Part shown: positions 27,658 through 35,733 of the stretch, piece after piece
Numbering within the stretch: position 1 is the first letter of the stretch
Layout of the letters: every line of letters begins with the position of its first letter
Source of the DNA: Aquabacterium sp. A7-Y
GTDB lineage: Bacteria; Pseudomonadota; Gammaproteobacteria; Burkholderiales; Burkholderiaceae_C
NCBI RefSeq assembly: GCF_026153205.1
Contig: NZ_JAPFBW010000010.1
Span: 1 to 64,000 of the forward strand
DNA: 64,000 bases
Reading direction: 5' to 3'
Made by a program: the position numbers and the translations under genes
The notes under the pieces: generated by a model
What the model saw: the letters and a program-made list of their open reading frames with translations, nothing else
The model's database searches: none
Told to the model about the DNA's origin: nothing

Positions 27658-28107
27658 TTGAACGAGATCCAGACCGCCCCGGCCGCAGTGGCCGGCGGCG
27701 CCCAGCCGGCGACCGCGGCCGGCCCCCGCCTGTACTCCATGGGCGGCATCATGTGGGCCACCTTCATCGGCAACCTGTTCGCCACCGGTTTGCTGATGGC
27801 CCACAACTACAGGGCGCTCGGCCAGCCCCGCAAGGCGCGCGACGCCATGCTGCTCGCGGTCGCCGGGATGGTGGTCCTGCTGATGCTGGTTTTCGTGCTG
27901 CCCGAGAACGTGCCGGCACTCGTGTTCTCCCTGCCCCAGCTGCTGGCGGCTTACCAGGTCGCCAAACCTCACCAGCTCCACGATGTCGACCCGCACCTCA
28001 GCCGCGCCGGCGCCTTGCACTCGAACTGGCGCGCTGCCGGCATCGGCCTGCTGGTGTCGCTGGGCACCGTCGCCGCCGTCCTGCCGCTGGCCCTGCTGAT
28101 CGGCTGA
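27658..28107 (+). CDS. Small membrane protein of unknown function
   Basis: The 149-residue protein has an Ala-rich N-terminus and three or four hydrophobic segments. These are near residues 25-43 (GGIMWATFIGNLFATGLLMA), 60-80 (AMLLAVAGMVVLLMLVFVL), 85-100 and 125-148. A soluble HQLHDVDPHLSRAGALHSNW loop lies before the last segment. A TTG at 27658 with GAGGGAG five bases before is the best start; a GTG at 27652 is an alternative. No family is recognised. It is divergent from phoX. Confidence 0.68.
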   Translation: MNEIQTAPAAVAGGAQPATAAGPRLYSMGGIMWATFIGNLFATGLLMAHNYRALGQPRKARDAMLLAVAGMVVLLMLVFVLPENVPALVFSLPQLLAAYQVAKPHQLHDVDPHLSRAGALHSNWRAAGIGLLVSLGTVAAVLPLALLIG

Positions 28108-28109
28108 AA

Positions 28110-28136
28110 CGCCGGGCCGCGCCCTTGCGCCCGGCG
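28110..28136 (+). terminator. Stem-loop after the small membrane protein gene
   Basis: CGCCGGGC and GCCCGGCG form an eight-pair stem around 11 bases immediately past the stop. There is no U-tract, so termination is possible but not certain. Confidence 0.4.
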
Positions 28137-28272
28137 TGAGAACTGCACATCGCATCAAGCCCGAATGTGTGCACCCTGCACGCTGTTCGCACGATGAGTC
28201 GCGCTACCCTTTAGGCGTCCCGCGTGGGGGCGGGCAGGAAGCATCGACAGAACAGCCGAAAGGGAGGGCCGC

Positions 28273-28911
28273 ATGGGGCTCGCCATCAAAACGGGTCTGC
28301 TCGCAGACCCGGCCGTGAACAGCACCGAGACCGCCACTTTGTGGCGGACCCAATTCGATCTGATCAATGACCTGCTGGAGGCACACGGCTGGCCCTGCCA
28401 CCGTGAGCCCGAGAGGCTGGCGCAGCGCGCGACGCGTGCGCAAGCGCGCAGTCACTCCTACACCAGCCTGCACCGCCTGCGCCGGGTCTACGCCCATGCC
28501 GCCGCGGACGCGCAGTGGACGCCCTCGCCGCTGGACGAGCACGGCGACCCGGCCGACGACCCGCTGGTGCGCGCGCTGACCGAGCGCCTGGACAGCCACC
28601 TGCTGTGCCATTCGGACTGCGAAGGCTTTTATGTGCCGGTGGACTTCACCGAGCTGATCTTCGACGACACCCGCCAGCTGGCGGGCGGGGTGCTGGGCTC
28701 CAGCTATCGCCTGCTCGGTGAACTGGTGCTGGTGGCGCCCTACATCGGTGTGCAGCTGCAGGCCGGGGTGCTGACCGACGAGGAAGCCACGCGGCTCAAC
28801 CGTGACATCGCGACGCAGGAGAACTTCTGGATCGAAAAGCAGGCCTGGCTCTCGCTCTACGAAGCCGCCACGCTGAGCATCGACCACAAGACCGCCATCG
28901 TCTTCAGCTGA
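28273..28911 (+). CDS. Hypothetical cytosolic protein
   Basis: The 212-residue protein follows a clear GGGAGG ribosome site. It has no signal peptide or membrane segment. It is rich in charged residues and His/Cys (HLLCHSDCEGFYVPVDFTEL), and predicted mostly helical from composition. A Gly-rich GGVLGSSYRLLGEL segment lies in the middle. I recognise no family. Neighbours (a small membrane protein and a PEP-CTERM protein) give no functional clue. GC3 is as high as in core genes, so it does not look recently acquired. Confidence 0.75.
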   Translation: MGLAIKTGLLADPAVNSTETATLWRTQFDLINDLLEAHGWPCHREPERLAQRATRAQARSHSYTSLHRLRRVYAHAAADAQWTPSPLDEHGDPADDPLVRALTERLDSHLLCHSDCEGFYVPVDFTELIFDDTRQLAGGVLGSSYRLLGELVLVAPYIGVQLQAGVLTDEEATRLNRDIATQENFWIEKQAWLSLYEAATLSIDHKTAIVFS

Positions 28912-29010
28912 GGCGCCGCCTTCCTCTACATTTCGCTACAATTCGGCCTTCCTGCGCGCTGGGCCCGCCGCGCGAACCATAACAAGCACAACTGTTCTGC
29001 CGAGGTGAAC

Positions 29011-29697
29011 TTGACGACTCTCGCGCGTTTCGCGTCCTCCCGCTTTTCCCTGCCCATCGCGGCCTGTGCCCTTGCACTGCTGGGGTCCGTCCAGGCCGCC
29101 CAGGCCGCGCCCGGTCATGCGGCGGGCGCCGGCCGCCCCGGCGCGAAGGGCGAGATCTTCGCCACCTATCAGGACGGCGACCGGGCCACCTCGGTGCGCG
29201 CTCACGGTGCCTCGGTGATCAGCAACGAGGGCGGCGACATCGGCTGGCTGGACGCCTTCGGCAGCAGCCTCACGACCCAGTCGGCCGGCCGCATTTCCTT
29301 TTACAGCGGTGCCGACCAGAGCCGGTTCGAGCTCAACGGCGGCTCGGTCTCCTTCCTGGACCTGGCCGACAACGCCAGCGCCGTGCTGCGCGGCGGCGAG
29401 CTGTCCTGGCTGCACCGTGCCGAGGGCGCCCGCGTGACGATCTACGGGCGAGATTTCAGCTATGCCAACCACCACCTCTCGGGCAGCTGGGCCGACGGCA
29501 CGTCCTTCAGCTTCTGGCTGCTCGACGGCTTCCTGGGCCTGTCGCCGGTGAACTGGAACTATGTGTCCCTGGTCGCCCTGGCGCCGGTGCCCGAGCCCGG
29601 CACCTGGGCCTTGAGCGCCGTGGGCCTGCTGGCGCTGGGTGTGTGGGCGCGCCGCCGGCTGGCGCATTCGGCCGGCGCCGGGGCGGCCGCCGCCTGA
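29011..29697 (+). CDS. PEP-CTERM sorting domain protein
   Basis: The 228-residue exported protein starts at a TTG preceded by GAGGTGA, a near-perfect anti-SD match. The GTG inside that site (29005) is a poorer start. Residues about 10-33 form the signal peptide (ALALLGSVQAAQAA). The body contains short repeats of the form GGSVSFLDLADNASAVLRGG, giving a beta-solenoid-like pattern. The C-terminus has the sorting signal VPEPGTWALSAVGLLALGVW followed by ARRR. That is a PEP motif, one membrane helix and a basic tail, recognised by exosortase in exopolysaccharide-producing Gram-negatives. No exosortase gene is in the window. A TACAAT box at 28937-28942 is a possible -10. Confidence 0.88.
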   Translation: MTTLARFASSRFSLPIAACALALLGSVQAAQAAPGHAAGAGRPGAKGEIFATYQDGDRATSVRAHGASVISNEGGDIGWLDAFGSSLTTQSAGRISFYSGADQSRFELNGGSVSFLDLADNASAVLRGGELSWLHRAEGARVTIYGRDFSYANHHLSGSWADGTSFSFWLLDGFLGLSPVNWNYVSLVALAPVPEPGTWALSAVGLLALGVWARRRLAHSAGAGAAAA

Positions 29698-29706
29698 GGG
29701 TTTCGG

Positions 29707-29731
29707 TCCGATCCGGTGCGGGCGGATCGGA
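29707..29731 (+). terminator. Stem-loop after the PEP-CTERM gene
   Basis: TCCGATCC and GGATCGGA pair perfectly around nine bases, ten bases past the stop. No U-tract follows. Confidence 0.45.
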
Positions 29732-29785
29732 AGCAGCCCCGAACCAGTGCTCTGCTTTCCGACCCTATTACACGAGGGTTCGCAC

Positions 29786-29817
29786 AATTACGTAGAATGA
29801 CGTAATTGCTGCGTAAT
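29786..29817 (+). promoter_or_regulatory. Promoter -10 embedded in a perfect dyad, upstream of the AAA+ gene
   Basis: AATTACGT (29786-29793) and ACGTAATT (29800-29807) are perfect inverted arms. The -10-like TAGAAT (29793-29798) starts inside the left arm and fills the centre. CGTAAT recurs at 29812-29817, eleven bases after the copy in the right arm. The layout fits repression by a dimeric DNA-binding protein. Confidence 0.5.
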
Positions 29818-29830
29818 CGGAGAAGGACCG

Positions 29831-31003
29831 ATGGAGCCGGCTTTTCCCTTCGTCCACCGTCGCACAGAACTGGCCCGCATCTATTGCGACGCGCTCGAAG
29901 GCCGAGGCGTGCTGGACTTCACGTCAGGGCTTTTCCTGGCAGCGCCACGGCGCACCGGGAAATCGACCTTCCTGCGGGAAGACCTGATCCCTGTCATGCG
30001 AGAGCGTGGGTGGGAGCCCGTGTATGTTGATCTCTGGTCGGACCGGGACCGCGAGCCTGGCGAACTGATCGCCGGGACGATCCGGAAGGCGCTCGACCAG
30101 CAAGACGGCGTTGTCCTGAAAGCCGCCAAGCGGATTGGCCTTGACCGGCTCAATGTCATGGGGACGCTGTCGCTGGATCTCTCGAAGATTGGGCAGCCGG
30201 GCGGCGCCACCCTCGCGGATGCCTTGGAGCAGTTGCGCCAGCAGGCCGGCAAGCCGCTTGCACTGCTTGTCGACGAGGCGCAGCACGCCTTGTCCACTGA
30301 GGGTGGGACCCGAACCATGTTCGCGCTCAAGGCCGCCCGTGACCGGCTCAACCAGGGGACCGGGAAGTTCGGCCTTCATCTGGTCATGACCGGCTCCAAC
30401 CGCGACAAGCTGGCCCACCTGGTGCTGCGCAAGAGCGAGCCATTCTACGGCGCGGGCATTACACGCTTCCCCTTGCTCGATCGCGGTTTTGTGGAGGCTT
30501 ACGCCCAATGGCTGAACCGGCAGTTCGCACAAGGCATGGAGTTCCCCGTTGAAGTGCTTGAACAAGCCTTCGATCTGGTCGGGCGTCGCCCCGAGATGCT
30601 CAAGCGGATCGTGGGAGAAGCCGTGTCTGAATTCGGAGGGGCGGCCGCGCTCTCGGCGCAGCTGATGGAGAACGCGAAAGAACTCCAACGCCGCGCATGG
30701 CGCGACTTCGAATCGCTGTACAACACCCTGACGGACTCGCAGAAAGCGGTGCTGGACGGCGTCGCACGTCTGTCACCGGACTACGAGCCGTTTTCCGAAG
30801 AAGCGCACGCGGCGTACCAGACGCTCACGGGCAAGCGGCTGGCTGCGTCCAGCGTGCAGTCTGCTCTCGATGCACTGCGCGACAAGGAGCTGCTGTGGCG
30901 TGCGGGGCGGGGCACCTACGCCTTCGAAGACGACGGGCTGCGGGCCTGGTACCTGGAGCAGCACCGCGATCCTCCCAGACTCGCGCCGCTCGACCCCGAC
31001 TGA
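29831..31003 (+). CDS. Stand-alone AAA+ ATPase with C-terminal winged helix
   Basis: The 390-residue cytosolic protein has a P-loop APRRTGKST (residues 38-46), a Walker B LALLVDEAQ with Asp148/Glu149, and a sensor-like LVMTGSNRD near 185-193. It ends in a winged-helix region (about 315-380: TDSQKAVLDGVARLS and SSVQSALDALRDKELLWRAG). This is the architecture of COG1672-like predicted ATPases. AGAAGGA directly precedes the ATG. Composition is less GC-biased than flanking genes, suggesting transfer. Function is unknown. The winged helix and the dyad over its own promoter suggest autoregulation (inference). No toxin, nuclease or protease partner is adjacent. Confidence 0.82.
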   Translation: MEPAFPFVHRRTELARIYCDALEGRGVLDFTSGLFLAAPRRTGKSTFLREDLIPVMRERGWEPVYVDLWSDRDREPGELIAGTIRKALDQQDGVVLKAAKRIGLDRLNVMGTLSLDLSKIGQPGGATLADALEQLRQQAGKPLALLVDEAQHALSTEGGTRTMFALKAARDRLNQGTGKFGLHLVMTGSNRDKLAHLVLRKSEPFYGAGITRFPLLDRGFVEAYAQWLNRQFAQGMEFPVEVLEQAFDLVGRRPEMLKRIVGEAVSEFGGAAALSAQLMENAKELQRRAWRDFESLYNTLTDSQKAVLDGVARLSPDYEPFSEEAHAAYQTLTGKRLAASSVQSALDALRDKELLWRAGRGTYAFEDDGLRAWYLEQHRDPPRLAPLDPD

Positions 31004-31019
31004 TGCCTTTGCGTCGACC

Positions 31020-31490
31020 TCAGTGCCGTGTCGCGTGGATCACCTCGTCGACGCTGTGCGAGGCGTCGGTGGACGGCACCTCGGCGAAGTCGCCACGCAG
31101 CACCTTGAGGGCATAACGCTCCCGGTTGATCTCGTCCGAGGTGCGCACGCCCAGGCGGCGCAACAGCGGCAGCGGCGGACACCAGCCCTGCACCGTGTGC
31201 TGCAGCAGGAAGCCGGCCACTGCGGCCGGCAGCAGGAACCATTTGCGGTTGACGGTGGCGCCCAGCGCCGCTCCGAGCAGGCTGACCGAGGCGGCGCCGG
31301 TCTCCAGCCAGCGGTCGACATCCCATTCCCGCTCCAACTCGGCGAGACGGACCTCGATGTACTCGGGCCCCCGCTGAGCGGCTTCGGCAATGCGCGCCTC
31401 AGTGGCGCGTCGGACGCGGTCGTCGACGCTGTCGGCCTGGTCGCCGCCCAGATCGGCGGGCCGCAAGGCGCGGAAAGTCGGGTTCTGCAT
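31020..31490 (-). CDS. DUF2892 (YgaP-like) inner-membrane protein
   Basis: The 156-residue protein has a charged N-terminal half (EYIEVRLAELEREWDVDRWL). Two hydrophobic helices follow at about residues 65-100, spanning TGAASVSLLGAALGATVN and FLLPAAVAGFLLQHTVQGWC. The tail is PPLPLLRRLGVRTSDEINRE, matching DUF2892 membrane domains found alone or in YgaP-type rhodaneses. AAGGAG six bases before the ATG supports the start. No rhodanese domain is present. The role is unknown; members are often near sulfur or stress genes. It converges on the AAA+ gene. Confidence 0.83.
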   Translation of the reverse strand: MQNPTFRALRPADLGGDQADSVDDRVRRATEARIAEAAQRGPEYIEVRLAELEREWDVDRWLETGAASVSLLGAALGATVNRKWFLLPAAVAGFLLQHTVQGWCPPLPLLRRLGVRTSDEINRERYALKVLRGDFAEVPSTDASHSVDEVIHATRH

Positions 31491-31571
31491 GCATCACTCC
31501 TTGGCAGGACTTTTCTTTTGATGTTCAGCAACCCCTGTACCTGAAGACCCTCGCGGCGGGCTTCGCGCACA

Positions 31572-32330
31572 ATGGCGCCCATGCAGACGCCCGTCACGCT
31601 CATCACCGGCGCGAGCCGCGGCATCGGCGCCGCCACCGCGCTTCTGTGCGCTGCCCGCGGGCAACGTGTGGTCGTCAACTATGCGCGCGACGCCGCCGCC
31701 GCCGAGCAGGTGGTGCGGCAGGTGCAGGACGCCGGCGGCAGCGCGCTGGCGGTGCAGGCCGACGTCTCGGTCGAGGCCGAGGTGCTGCGCCTGTTCGAGA
31801 CCGTCGACCGGCATTGGGGCCCGCTGACCGGGCTGGTCAACAACGCCGGCGTGGTCGACGTGACGGCGCGGGTCGACGAGATGGACCTGGCGCGGCTGCA
31901 GCGCATGTTCGCGATCAATGTGTTCGGGTCCTTCCTGTGCGCCCGCGAGGCCGTGCGGCGCATGAGCACCCGGCACGGCGGGCGCGGTGGCGCCATCGTG
32001 AATGTCTCGTCGGTCGCCGCTCGCGGCGGCGGCGCCTCGCAGTACGTCGACTACGCCGCCGCCAAGGGCGCCATCGACACCTTCACGATCGGCCTGTCGA
32101 AGGAGGTCGCGACCGAGGGTGTCCGGGTCAATGCAGTGCGCCCGGGCATCACCGAGACCGACATCCATGCCTCGGGCGGGCAGCCCGAACGCGCCTGGCA
32201 GCTCGCGCCCCAGATCCCGATGCAGCGCCCCGGGCGGCCCGAGGAAATCGCCGAGGCCATCGTCTGGCTGCTCGACGAGCGGGCCAGCTACACCACCGGC
32301 GCGCTGCTGGACGTGGGCGGCGGGCGCTGA
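31572..32330 (+). CDS. SDR-family oxidoreductase, YgfF-like
   Basis: The 252-residue cytosolic enzyme is a classical short-chain dehydrogenase. It has a cofactor motif TGASRGIG, structural NNAG, and catalytic Ser in VNVSSVAARG with YVDYAAAKG supplying Tyr and Lys. The ARG/NYAR segment after the second strand favours NADP(H). Overall sequence is closest to E. coli YgfF (HASGG.PERAW, IPMQR). The substrate is unknown. ATG at 31572 or 31581 can start it. It is first in a tight operon: marC begins 12 bases later and a nitronate monooxygenase gene follows. Confidence 0.9.
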   Translation: MAPMQTPVTLITGASRGIGAATALLCAARGQRVVVNYARDAAAAEQVVRQVQDAGGSALAVQADVSVEAEVLRLFETVDRHWGPLTGLVNNAGVVDVTARVDEMDLARLQRMFAINVFGSFLCAREAVRRMSTRHGGRGGAIVNVSSVAARGGGASQYVDYAAAKGAIDTFTIGLSKEVATEGVRVNAVRPGITETDIHASGGQPERAWQLAPQIPMQRPGRPEEIAEAIVWLLDERASYTTGALLDVGGGR

Positions 32331-32342
32331 GCACAATCCGGC

Positions 32343-32972
32343 ATGGACCTGCTCAAACCCCTCATCGCGCTGCTGGCGATCGTCAACCCGATCGGCGTGG
32401 TGCCGTTTTTCATCCACTTCACCCGCGGCTTCACGGCCGAGCAGCGCCGCCACACCATCCGCGTCGCCGCCTTCAGCTCCTTCGTCGTGGTGGCCGTGAG
32501 CGCGCTCGCGGGGCTGCAGGTGATCAAGTTTTTCGGCATCTCGATCGCCTCCTTCCAGGTCGGCGGCGGGCTGCTGCTCCTGATCAGCGCGATCCAGATG
32601 CTGCAGGCCCACCCGGCCGAGACCAGCAAGGAGGACGTCAACGAAGGCGCTTCCAAGGCCGACGCCGGCGCCAGCATCGCGGTGGTGCCGCTGACCATCC
32701 CGCTGCTCACCGGCCCGGCCACCATTTCGACCATGGTCATCTACGCCCAGAAGACCCACCACTGGTGGGAACTGGGCGTGCTGGTGGGCTACGGCATCGT
32801 GATCGGCGCCGCGGCCTTTCTCGCGCTGTCGGCGTCCGGTCGCATCGCCCGGCTGCTCGGACAGACCGGCATCAACATCATGACCCGGCTGATGGGCCTG
32901 ATCCTCGCCGCGCTGGCGGTCGAGATCATGGCCGACGGCCTGGCGAAGCTCTTCCCCGCCCTCGGGGCCTGA
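32343..32972 (+). CDS. MarC-family integral membrane protein
   Basis: The 209-residue protein has six hydrophobic segments and the MarC features AIVNPIGVVPFFIHFT at the start and VVPLTIPLLTGPATISTMV in the middle. Typical length is about 200-220. Despite its name, the family is not proven to confer multidrug resistance, and some members may move amino acids. It is the second gene of the SDR-marC-nitronate monooxygenase operon. Confidence 0.9.
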   Translation: MDLLKPLIALLAIVNPIGVVPFFIHFTRGFTAEQRRHTIRVAAFSSFVVVAVSALAGLQVIKFFGISIASFQVGGGLLLLISAIQMLQAHPAETSKEDVNEGASKADAGASIAVVPLTIPLLTGPATISTMVIYAQKTHHWWELGVLVGYGIVIGAAAFLALSASGRIARLLGQTGINIMTRLMGLILAALAVEIMADGLAKLFPALGA

Positions 32973-32977
32973 ACACC

Positions 32978-34018
32978 ATGAACCCACTGATCGAACGCCT
33001 CGGCATCCGCCACCCCGTGATGCTCGCCCCGATGGGCGGCGAAGCCGCTTCCGCGGCGCTGGTGGCGGCCGTCTCGCAGGCCGGCGGCCTGGGCATCCTG
33101 GGGGCGGCCTACATGACGCCCGCCCGCATCGTCGAGGCCATCGCGGAGATCCGCGCCCTCACCGACCGGCCCTTCGGCGTCAACCTCTTCTGTCCGCAAG
33201 CCTGGCAGCGCGACGAGGCGCGCCTGGCCGCCTTCATCGAAGCCCTGTCGGTCTACCACCAGGAACTGGGACTGCCACCGCCGCAGGTGCCGCAGCGTTT
33301 CGAAGAGTCCTTCGAGGAGCAGTTCGAGGCCGTGCTCTCGGCCGACGTGCCGCTGTTCAGCTACACCTTCGGGGATCTGGGCTCGACCCTCACGCGCGCG
33401 CTGCAGGCGCGCGACACCCTGGTGGTCGGCACCGCCACCCAGGTGCGCGAAGCCCGCCAGCTCGAAGCCGGCGGTGCCGACGCAGTGGTGGCCCAGGGCG
33501 CGGAAGCCGGCGCCCATCGCGGCAGCTTCCTCGGCACGCGGGACGAGGGTCTGGTCGGCACCCTGGCCCTGGTGCCCCAGGTGGTCGACGCGGTGCACAT
33601 CCCGGTGATCGCGGCCGGCGGCATCGCCGACCCCCGCGGCGTGCGGGCCGCGCAAGCGCTGGGCGCGAGCGCCGCCGCGGTCGGCACGGCCTTCCTGCTG
33701 GCCGACGAGTGCCCCATCTCGGCCGCCTACAAGGCGGCGCTGTCCGAGGCGGCCGACAGCGACACCGCGCTCACGCGCGCCTTCAGCGGCCGCTGGGCGC
33801 GCGGCATCGAGAACCGTTTCATGCGTGAGATGGCTCCGTTGGCGCTGCCCGACTTCCCCATCCCCAATGCCCTGACCCGCCCGCTGCGACAGGCTGCCGG
33901 CAAGGCCGGTGCGGCGCAGTTCCTGTCGCTGTGGGCCGGCCAGGCGGTGCCGCTGGCCCGGCCCATGCCGGCCGCGCAGCTGGTCGCCACGCTGGCGAGC
34001 GGCTGGCAGGCCGGCTGA
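32978..34018 (+). CDS. Nitronate monooxygenase family flavoprotein
   Basis: The 346-residue FMN enzyme opens with IERLGIRHPVMLAPMGGEAA and has GGLGILGAAYMTPARI, AVVAQGAEAGAHRGSF and VIAAGGIADPRGVRAAQALG. These place it in the NMO/2-nitropropane dioxygenase family, which detoxifies propionate-3-nitronate. QGAEAGAHRG carries the catalytic His region. The ATG at 32978 lies five bases past the marC stop, so translation is coupled. Some homologues are enoyl reductases; residue-level evidence favours NMO. Confidence 0.9.
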   Translation: MNPLIERLGIRHPVMLAPMGGEAASAALVAAVSQAGGLGILGAAYMTPARIVEAIAEIRALTDRPFGVNLFCPQAWQRDEARLAAFIEALSVYHQELGLPPPQVPQRFEESFEEQFEAVLSADVPLFSYTFGDLGSTLTRALQARDTLVVGTATQVREARQLEAGGADAVVAQGAEAGAHRGSFLGTRDEGLVGTLALVPQVVDAVHIPVIAAGGIADPRGVRAAQALGASAAAVGTAFLLADECPISAAYKAALSEAADSDTALTRAFSGRWARGIENRFMREMAPLALPDFPIPNALTRPLRQAAGKAGAAQFLSLWAGQAVPLARPMPAAQLVATLASGWQAG

Positions 34019-34031
34019 GCACCAACAGGCG

Positions 34032-35705
34032 TCAGTCGAGTACGAGCACCACGCCCTCGTAGCCCTCCAGCCGGATCCCCTCGCTGCTGCCCGGCGCCTC
34101 GGGATCGGGCCGGGTCGACAGCAGCAGCCGCGCCGGCCGGCCATCGTCGGGCCGGTGCACCTGTGGTGTGCCCGCGAGGTTGACGACCACCTGCAGGCGT
34201 CGCCCGGCCCAGGCGCGCTGGAAGCCGAGCAAGGCATCGGCGGTGAAAAACCCGAAGCAGCTGCCGACCCCCAGCGCCGCCTCCGCCTTGCGCAGTGCGA
34301 TCAGGCGCCGGTAGAGCGACCACATCGAGGCCGGGTCGCGCTGCTGGCGTGCCACATGCCGCTGCTCATGACCGGGCTCCAGCGGCAGCCAGGGTTCGCC
34401 GGTGGTGAAGCCCGCCTGCGGCGCGTCGCTCCAGGGCATGGGCGCGCGCTGTGGATCGCGGTTCAGCCCAAAACCGGGCAGCTGGCGCTCGAAGGGGTCG
34501 CGGCTCTGCTCGCTCGGCACCGGGCAGCCCTCCAGGCCGAGCTCGTCGCCGGCGAAAAACAGCGCGGTGCCGGGCAACGTGAAGAGCAGCAGCGCGGCCA
34601 GCCGGGCCCGTTCGGGGCCCAGCGTGCGCGCGACGCGAGGCTTGTCGTGGCTGCCGACGGCCCAGCACGGCCAGCCCTTCGGCTTGCCGGGACCGCCTTG
34701 CCGCGCACCGGCGGTCCCCGGCTCGGGGCCGAGGGCGTCCAGCAGGGTCAGGTAGTGCTCCACGGTCTCGCGCAGGAGGGGCCCCTGCCAGTCGGTGTCG
34801 ATCAGGCGGTAGTTGAGCGGCAGGTGCAGGATGGGGCGGCCCGCATCGCCGTAGAAGTCGACGATGCGGTCGCCGGAGCCGTCCACCTCGCCCAGCAGCA
34901 GTGACGGTCCATCGGCCTCGGCGCACCGGCGCAGCTCGGCCAGCCAGTCCAGCACTTCCGGCCGGTAGTCGGTGTAGACGCGCTCGACCCGCTCGGGCTC
35001 GGGAGTCTGTCCGTCGGCGTCGGGCTTGGGCGGGTCCTCGCGCAGCTTCACGTCCTCGGCAAGCACCGCGGCGGCGTCGATGCGGAAGCCGTCGACGCCG
35101 CGGGCCTGCCAGAAACGCAGCACCTCTGCCATGGCTTGCCGCACCTCGGGGTTGTGCCAGTTCAGGTCCGGCTGCTCCTTCAGGAAGGCGTGGTAGTAAT
35201 ACTGGCCGGTGCCGGCGTCGTACTCCCAGGCGCTGCCGCCGAAGCGGCTGGTCCAGCGGTTGGGCGGCCCACCGTCGGGCCCCGCGTCGGCCCAGACATA
35301 CCAGTCGCGTTGCGGGTGGTTGCGTGAGCTGCGCGAGGCGACGAACCAGGGGTGGGTGTCGGCGGTGTGGTTGGGCACGAAATCCAGCACCAGGCGCATG
35401 CCCCGCTCGTGCAAGGCCTGCACCAGCCGGTCGAAATCGCCGAGGCTGCCGAAGCAGGGCTCGATGCCGGTGAAGTCGGCGACGTCGTAGCCGAAGTCAC
35501 GCATCGGGCTGCAGTACACCGGAGCCAGCCAGATCGCGTCGATGCCCAGCTCGCAGAGGTAGTCCAGGCGCGACAGCAGGCCCGGCAGATCACCGCGGCC
35601 ATCGCCGTCGCTGTCCTGGAAGGAGAGTGGATAGACCTGGCAGATCACGGCCGACTGCCACCATGGTGGCCGGTCGCTTCGCCCCGGTCCGGCTGGGTCC
35701 TGCAC
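34032..35705 (-). CDS. GH13 alpha-glucosidase/amylase-family enzyme
   Basis: The 557-residue enzyme acts on alpha-glucosides. It has the GH13 barrel motifs DAIWLAPVYCSPMRDFGYDV, LVLDFVPNHT, the nucleophile Asp210 in GVDGFRIDAAA, the acid/base Glu273 in LLGEVDG and Asp354 in GSHDKPRVAR. The third region is SHDK rather than the usual NHD, but its Asp is kept. C-terminal beta-sandwich follows from about 460. No signal peptide is visible, so it is cytosolic. Best fit is the oligo-1,6-glucosidase/alpha-glucosidase group. It starts 28 bases after the hemerythrin-domain gene, probably in the same transcript. Confidence 0.9.
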   Translation of the reverse strand: MQDPAGPGRSDRPPWWQSAVICQVYPLSFQDSDGDGRGDLPGLLSRLDYLCELGIDAIWLAPVYCSPMRDFGYDVADFTGIEPCFGSLGDFDRLVQALHERGMRLVLDFVPNHTADTHPWFVASRSSRNHPQRDWYVWADAGPDGGPPNRWTSRFGGSAWEYDAGTGQYYYHAFLKEQPDLNWHNPEVRQAMAEVLRFWQARGVDGFRIDAAAVLAEDVKLREDPPKPDADGQTPEPERVERVYTDYRPEVLDWLAELRRCAEADGPSLLLGEVDGSGDRIVDFYGDAGRPILHLPLNYRLIDTDWQGPLLRETVEHYLTLLDALGPEPGTAGARQGGPGKPKGWPCWAVGSHDKPRVARTLGPERARLAALLLFTLPGTALFFAGDELGLEGCPVPSEQSRDPFERQLPGFGLNRDPQRAPMPWSDAPQAGFTTGEPWLPLEPGHEQRHVARQQRDPASMWSLYRRLIALRKAEAALGVGSCFGFFTADALLGFQRAWAGRRLQVVVNLAGTPQVHRPDDGRPARLLLSTRPDPEAPGSSEGIRLEGYEGVVLVLD

Positions 35706-35733
35706 AGTCTGCGTCCTTCAGAGCCCGAGCCGC

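Noticed and set aside
29831-31003. AAA+ gene as part of a known multi-gene defence system
   Set aside because: No nuclease, protease, toxin or helicase partner flanks it; neighbours are a PEP-CTERM protein and a DUF2892 protein.
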